Assembly: GCA_041749535.1 (NCBI GenBank)
Contig: JBGTBE010000063.1
Span: forward strand, 1-28,118
Reading direction: 5' to 3'
Source of the DNA: JBBQZU01 sp041749535
GTDB taxonomy: Bacteria > Bacteroidota > Bacteroidia > Flavobacteriales_D > Cryomorphaceae
Length of the DNA stretch: 28,118 nt
Part shown: one piece after another, positions 24,924 to 28,118 of the stretch
How the letters are laid out: the number at the start of each line of letters is the position of its first letter
Numbering within the stretch: the stretch's first letter is position 1
Notes under the pieces: model-generated
Told to the model about the DNA's origin: nothing
What the model saw: the letters and a program-made list of their open reading frames with translations, nothing else
Databases searched by the model: none
Program-made: the position numbers and the translations under genes

Positions 24924-25089
24924 AGCAAAATGGTTGTGCCGATGAAAGTAATGAATTTTTGGGATTGTGGGTGTGTTTTGCCCTGACTGTGGCAGCCGTG
25001 GGGATTATGGTTTTTTGTTTCTAGACGGATTGTCCTCTCATGAAAGAGTTTGACATGTTACCTCTCCAAAACCCAAAAACTGTGGAAAA

Positions 25090-25584
25090 CTACCCCCCAA
25101 TTACTCCCCTCAAAAATGCCATTTTCACAGCAGCTACAGCGGCTTCTACGCCTTTGTTGCCATGCTTACCACCTGAGCGGTCTATGGCTTGCTGTTCTGT
25201 GTCGTCGGTCAGTACGCAGAAAATTACGGGAACGCCGGTTTTGATACTCACATCCTTCACACCTTGGGCCACTGCCTGGCATACAAAATCGAAGTGGCGG
25301 GTTTCACCCTGAATCACGGAACCGATAGCAATGATGGCGTGGTACTTACCCGTTTTGGCCATCCACAATGCCGCTGTGGGGAGCTCATAGCTTCCGGGAA
25401 CTTCTTGTGCGTGTATATTTTCCGGAAGGGTACCTAGCTCAGCGAGTGCTTTTTGGGCGCCTAGGAGCAGACTGTTTGTAATATGACTGTTCCATTCTGA
25501 AAATAGAATGCCTATGCGGTATGGCGCCCCGGAAGGGGTTTTAGATAAATCTATATGCGAAAGATTAATACCAGACGTTGCCAT
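25090..25584 (-). CDS. ribH: 6,7-dimethyl-8-ribityllumazine synthase
   Basis: This 164-aa enzyme joins 5-amino-6-ribitylaminouracil and 3,4-dihydroxybutanone phosphate to form the riboflavin precursor lumazine, usually as a pentamer or icosahedral shell. Substrate-binding segments are visible: FSEWNSHIT, VPGSYELP, GSVIQGETRHFDFV with catalytic H97, and FCVLTDDTEQQA. Length is standard. It follows the TPR protein gene with only 4 bp between them, so they probably share a transcript. The 166-bp gap between its stop and the Pif1-like gene (24924-25089) holds nothing I can name. Confidence 0.95.
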   Translation of the reverse strand: MATSGINLSHIDLSKTPSGAPYRIGILFSEWNSHITNSLLLGAQKALAELGTLPENIHAQEVPGSYELPTAALWMAKTGKYHAIIAIGSVIQGETRHFDFVCQAVAQGVKDVSIKTGVPVIFCVLTDDTEQQAIDRSGGKHGNKGVEAAVAAVKMAFLRGVIGG

Positions 25585-25588
25585 GGCA

Positions 25589-26266
25589 TCAACCGCCTAC
25601 TCGCGCTATGTAAGAGTCCACATTCTTGGCCTCATTGCTCGTGGGATAGTCGGTCTTGATTTTTTTATAGTTGGCCAAAGCTTCATCAAATTTAGCCTGG
25701 TCTTCGTAGATCAGCGCCGCTTTCATTAGGTATATAGGGGCAGTAAGTGAGTTGTCAGAGTGCGATGCTGCCTTTTCGAAGTAGGAGAGTGCCTCACTAT
25801 AATTGCCCAGTTCTACATATGCATCACCAATGGAACCTTTGGCTACTGCACCGGCTATGTTGTCATCGAGATCAGCGGCTTTCAGATAGGCAATTGCCCT
25901 TTCGAACTCACCTTGCTGAAGGTTGATGATTCCGGCGTAGTAGGCTGCGAGCATACCTGCATCGGTCGAGCTGTACTCGCTGGCTATGTATTCAAAGCCG
26001 TAGTACGACTCATCACCGTAGAGTGCTTTGTCGAGAGAATCAATTTCAAACCAATACTCAGCTTTCCAAATCAGGTCCATGCCTTCTTGGTTTTTTGGCT
26101 CAAGATACAGGCGTGTTACGGCGAAGTATCCGGCAAACAGCACCACAAGGATACCGGCAATAATGAGTATGATATTCTTGTTGTCATCAACAATTTGCTC
26201 GGTTTTAGAATATACCTGCTGTACATCTACGATTGAGCCGTCTGCTTTTTTTGTCTTCTTCGACAT
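25589..26266 (-). CDS. membrane-anchored TPR protein, YfgM-like
   Basis: This 225-aa protein has a basic, soluble N-terminus, one transmembrane helix (about 31-53, IILIIAGILVVLFAGYFAVT), and a periplasmic part built of TPR units (for example GEFERAIAYLKAADLDD, GNYSEALSYFEKAA, AKFDEALANYKKI). The layout resembles YfgM, a partner of the Sec translocon and periplasmic chaperones; that link is only by architecture. It heads an operon with ribH (4 bp spacing) and is divergent from recF. Confidence 0.82.
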   Translation of the reverse strand: MSKKTKKADGSIVDVQQVYSKTEQIVDDNKNIILIIAGILVVLFAGYFAVTRLYLEPKNQEGMDLIWKAEYWFEIDSLDKALYGDESYYGFEYIASEYSSTDAGMLAAYYAGIINLQQGEFERAIAYLKAADLDDNIAGAVAKGSIGDAYVELGNYSEALSYFEKAASHSDNSLTAPIYLMKAALIYEDQAKFDEALANYKKIKTDYPTSNEAKNVDSYIARVGG

Positions 26267-26291
26267 GCTGGGTGTTTATAAATTCGGAGTG

Positions 26292-26299
26292 CAAAAATA
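26292..26299 (-). promoter_or_regulatory. TAnnTTTG box for the TPR-ribH operon
   Basis: TATTTTTG on the minus strand fits the -7 consensus and ends 25 nt before the ATG at 26266. It lies in the 94-bp divergent gap shared with recF. No clear -33 element. Confidence 0.45.
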
Positions 26300-26343
26300 G
26301 ACTTTTTTGCTTTCCATAACAGGTCTTTCCTGTCGGGAAATGG

Positions 26344-26351
26344 TATTTTTG
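26344..26351 (+). promoter_or_regulatory. TAnnTTTG box for recF
   Basis: TATTTTTG on the plus strand fits the -7 consensus and ends 9 nt before the recF ATG at 26361, so the recF leader would be only a few bases long. Confidence 0.45.
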
Positions 26352-26360
26352 CAAAGAACT

Positions 26361-27497
26361 ATGATTTTAACCGGCATAAACCTTCTGAATTTTAAGAACT
26401 ACACTGAAGCTTCGCTCGAGTTCGACGCGGGCGCAAACATCTTTACAGGGCTGAATGGGCAAGGCAAAACCAACCTGATAGATGCCGTGCATTATCTGAG
26501 CAATTGCAGGAGTTACTTCAACCCGGTGGACAGTCAGAACATACGTCATGGCGAAGATTTTTTTGTGATTGAAGGTCACTTTGAGAACAGTGGCGGCACG
26601 GACAAAATCTATTGCGGCGTGAAGCGGGGCAACAAGAAGGTTTTTCGCCGCAATAAGGAAGAGTACGATCGCCTGGCAGATCACATAGGCCGGTATCCAG
26701 CGGTAGTAATCTCTCCTTACGACAAGGATTTGATCAGTGAAGGCAGTGAGGTAAGGCGCAAGTTTATGGACAGCATTATCTCACAGTACAACCGGGCTTA
26801 CCTTGACCACCTGGTGGACTACAACAGGGTGCTGAAGCAACGCAATATGCTGCTTAGGTATTTTTGGGAGAACAGAACCTTCGATGCCGACAACCTGGAA
26901 ATATGGAGTGCAGAACTTATTTCGCTCGCTGAGAAGCTTTTTGCCGAAAGGCAGAAATTTGTCGCATTGCTGCGTCCGGTGTTTCAAAAACACTACTCGG
27001 CCATAAGCGGGCAGGCGGAGCAAGTGGAGATTCAGTACCGCTCCGATCTTGAAGATGACAATTTCTCAACACTGCTCGAACAGCATACAGATAAAGACAG
27101 GCGCACTTCTTACACCAATCTCGGAGCACACAAGGACGATTTGAAGTTCAGAATTGACGGGCATCCGCTCAAAAAATTTGGAAGCCAGGGACAGCAGAAA
27201 ACTTTTTTAATAGCGTTGAAGTTGGCCCAATTCGATCTGATCAGGGAAATAACCGGAAAGATTCCTTTGCTGCTGCTCGATGATATTTTTGACAAGATTG
27301 ATGATGTGAGGGTGCAGCATCTCATGAAGTTGGTGGGCGAAGGCAACTTTGGGCAATTGTTTATCACTGACACAAATGCTGAACGCATCGCATCTATTTT
27401 TGAACGCATCAGCGGAAGCTTGCGGATTTTTGAAGTAAATAAAGGAGAAGTCTATGAGTCGAAACAAGAACGAAGAGCCGCTGAATATCCTTATTGA
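26361..27497 (+). CDS. recF: DNA replication and repair protein RecF
   Basis: This 378-aa SMC-like ATPase loads RecA at gapped DNA with RecO and RecR. Walker A is GLNGQGKTN (30-38), the ABC signature is GSQGQQKT, and Walker B is LLLLDDIFDKID. The N-terminus LLNFKNYTEASLEF is typical for RecF. The ATG at 26361 is chosen over an upstream in-frame ATG at 26307, which precedes the promoter box. As in other Bacteroidota, it is followed by a DUF721 gene, here overlapping it by 44 bp. Confidence 0.96.
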   Translation: MILTGINLLNFKNYTEASLEFDAGANIFTGLNGQGKTNLIDAVHYLSNCRSYFNPVDSQNIRHGEDFFVIEGHFENSGGTDKIYCGVKRGNKKVFRRNKEEYDRLADHIGRYPAVVISPYDKDLISEGSEVRRKFMDSIISQYNRAYLDHLVDYNRVLKQRNMLLRYFWENRTFDADNLEIWSAELISLAEKLFAERQKFVALLRPVFQKHYSAISGQAEQVEIQYRSDLEDDNFSTLLEQHTDKDRRTSYTNLGAHKDDLKFRIDGHPLKKFGSQGQQKTFLIALKLAQFDLIREITGKIPLLLLDDIFDKIDDVRVQHLMKLVGEGNFGQLFITDTNAERIASIFERISGSLRIFEVNKGEVYESKQERRAAEYPY

Positions 27498-27747
27498 GCG
27501 AATGCTTCGGGCCTACGGACTCGAAGATGGCTACTACGCATCGGCGGTTATCACCCATTGGGAAAAGATGATGGGCACTTCCGTAGCCCGGCTCACACGC
27601 GGTGTGAAATTGCACAAGGGTAAACTTACCATCAGCATTGACTCAGCATCTCTTCGGCAGGAGCTCAGTTTCCAAAAGGAAAAAATAGCCGACAGAATAA
27701 ACCGGGAGATACTACCCGGACTCGTGAAAGAAGTTGAGTTCAGATAA
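27454..27747 (+). CDS. DUF721 / DciA-like protein
   Basis: This 97-aa protein matches DUF721, whose best-known member DciA helps load the replicative DnaB-type helicase. The core has WEKMMGTSVARLTRGVKLHKG followed by LTISIDSASLRQELSFQ, ending ILPGLVKEVEFR. The start lies 44 bp inside recF in another frame, so translation is coupled to recF. No signal or membrane segment. Confidence 0.85.
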   Translation: MSRNKNEEPLNILIERMLRAYGLEDGYYASAVITHWEKMMGTSVARLTRGVKLHKGKLTISIDSASLRQELSFQKEKIADRINREILPGLVKEVEFR

Positions 27748-27792
27748 TATCTCCAGGTTGTTCAATGATGATTCGGCCAAAGAGCCCCATGA

Positions 27793-28118
27793 TTATTTCG
27801 CGAGCAAGAATTTCTCCTGTATTACCATTTCCGGTGTTGTAAGCTTGTAGATGTAGACACCATTGGGAAGCATGGACCCGTCAATTTCAAGCCTTTGGGT
27901 GGAATTGGCAGCAGTCATTCCACTAAAAAGAACTTTCACAAGGCGACCATTCATATCAAAAACTTCAACGGTGGAATATGTATCATTTTCAATACTGAAA
28001 GTGATCCACGACTGCCCGTTGCTTGGGTTTGGCGCAATGTCCATCTGTATGCCACATGGTACTTTGGTTACTGTAATAAGGTTAGAAGCAACCACACAAG
28101 GCGGAATAGCCGGAGGAA
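27793..28118 (-). CDS. third T9SS cargo protein, C-terminal part only (runs off right edge)
   Basis: The frame is open from the TAA at 27793-27795 to the right edge, so at least 108 residues belong to a longer protein whose N-terminus lies outside. The last 80 residues are a T9SS type A sorting domain: IAPNPSNGQSW, VEVFDMNGRLV, LPNGVYIYKL and KFLLAK. Just upstream, PPAIPPCVVASN aligns with PPVLPDCVVQSN of the 1924-aa protein. A GTG inside the frame at 28095 is not a real start. It is probably a paralogue of the other two cargo proteins. Confidence 0.88.
   Translation of the reverse strand, partial: PPAIPPCVVASNLITVTKVPCGIQMDIAPNPSNGQSWITFSIENDTYSTVEVFDMNGRLVKVLFSGMTAANSTQRLEIDGSMLPNGVYIYKLTTPEMVIQEKFLLAK

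Noticed and set aside
24924..25089. Gap between the Pif1-like gene and ribH, checked for a flavin (FMN) riboswitch.
   Set aside because: It lies downstream of ribH, not upstream, and no conserved riboswitch core was seen.

Overview
The window comes from a member of the Bacteroidota, most likely a free-living Flavobacteriia-like relative. The evidence is three secreted proteins ending in type A sorting domains of the type IX secretion system (T9SS), a bacillithiol enzyme (BshC), a recF-DUF721 gene pair, and several Bacteroidota-type TAnnTTTG promoter boxes just upstream of genes. No rRNA, tRNA or CRISPR was seen.

Layout. (1) 1-550: the start of an IS4-like transposase runs off the left edge on the minus strand and abuts a 5'-truncated thioredoxin-reductase-like gene, probably broken by that element. 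(2) 556-2080, plus strand: a bestrophin-like channel, a possible 43-aa micro-ORF, and a TerB-like protein, closed by a strong terminator at 2301-2339. (3) 2370-10006, minus strand: two large T9SS cargo proteins, a 1924-aa cysteine-rich mosaic and a 555-aa protein with four repeats. (4) 10238-14324, minus strand: an ACMSD-like decarboxylase, hemB, a His-rich lipoprotein and yidD, packed like an operon, plus a secreted C1B cysteine peptidase. (5) 14406-20798: bshC, an acyltransferase sharing its stop codon region with bshC, a DEAD-box helicase, an OsmC-like protein, and an overlapping cysE-cysM pair. (6) 21012-24923: a multi-pass GT-C-like membrane protein convergent with a Pif1-like helicase. 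(7) 25090-27747: ribH and a membrane-anchored TPR protein, divergent from recF and a DciA-like DUF721 gene. (8) 27793-28118: the C-terminal part of a third T9SS cargo protein running off the right edge.

Functional links. Thiol genes recur: cysE-cysM make cysteine, BshC adds cysteine to build bacillithiol, and the OsmC-like protein is a possible thiol peroxidase. The three T9SS proteins share domains with each other and form a small paralogous family of surface or adhesive proteins. Most other genes are housekeeping.

The least-described material is the repeat architecture of the two large cargo proteins, the His-rich lipoprotein between yidD and hemB, and promoter boxes that sit only 4-5 nt before start codons, which would give leaderless or nearly leaderless transcripts. 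I did not find an obvious new multi-gene system such as a defence island.
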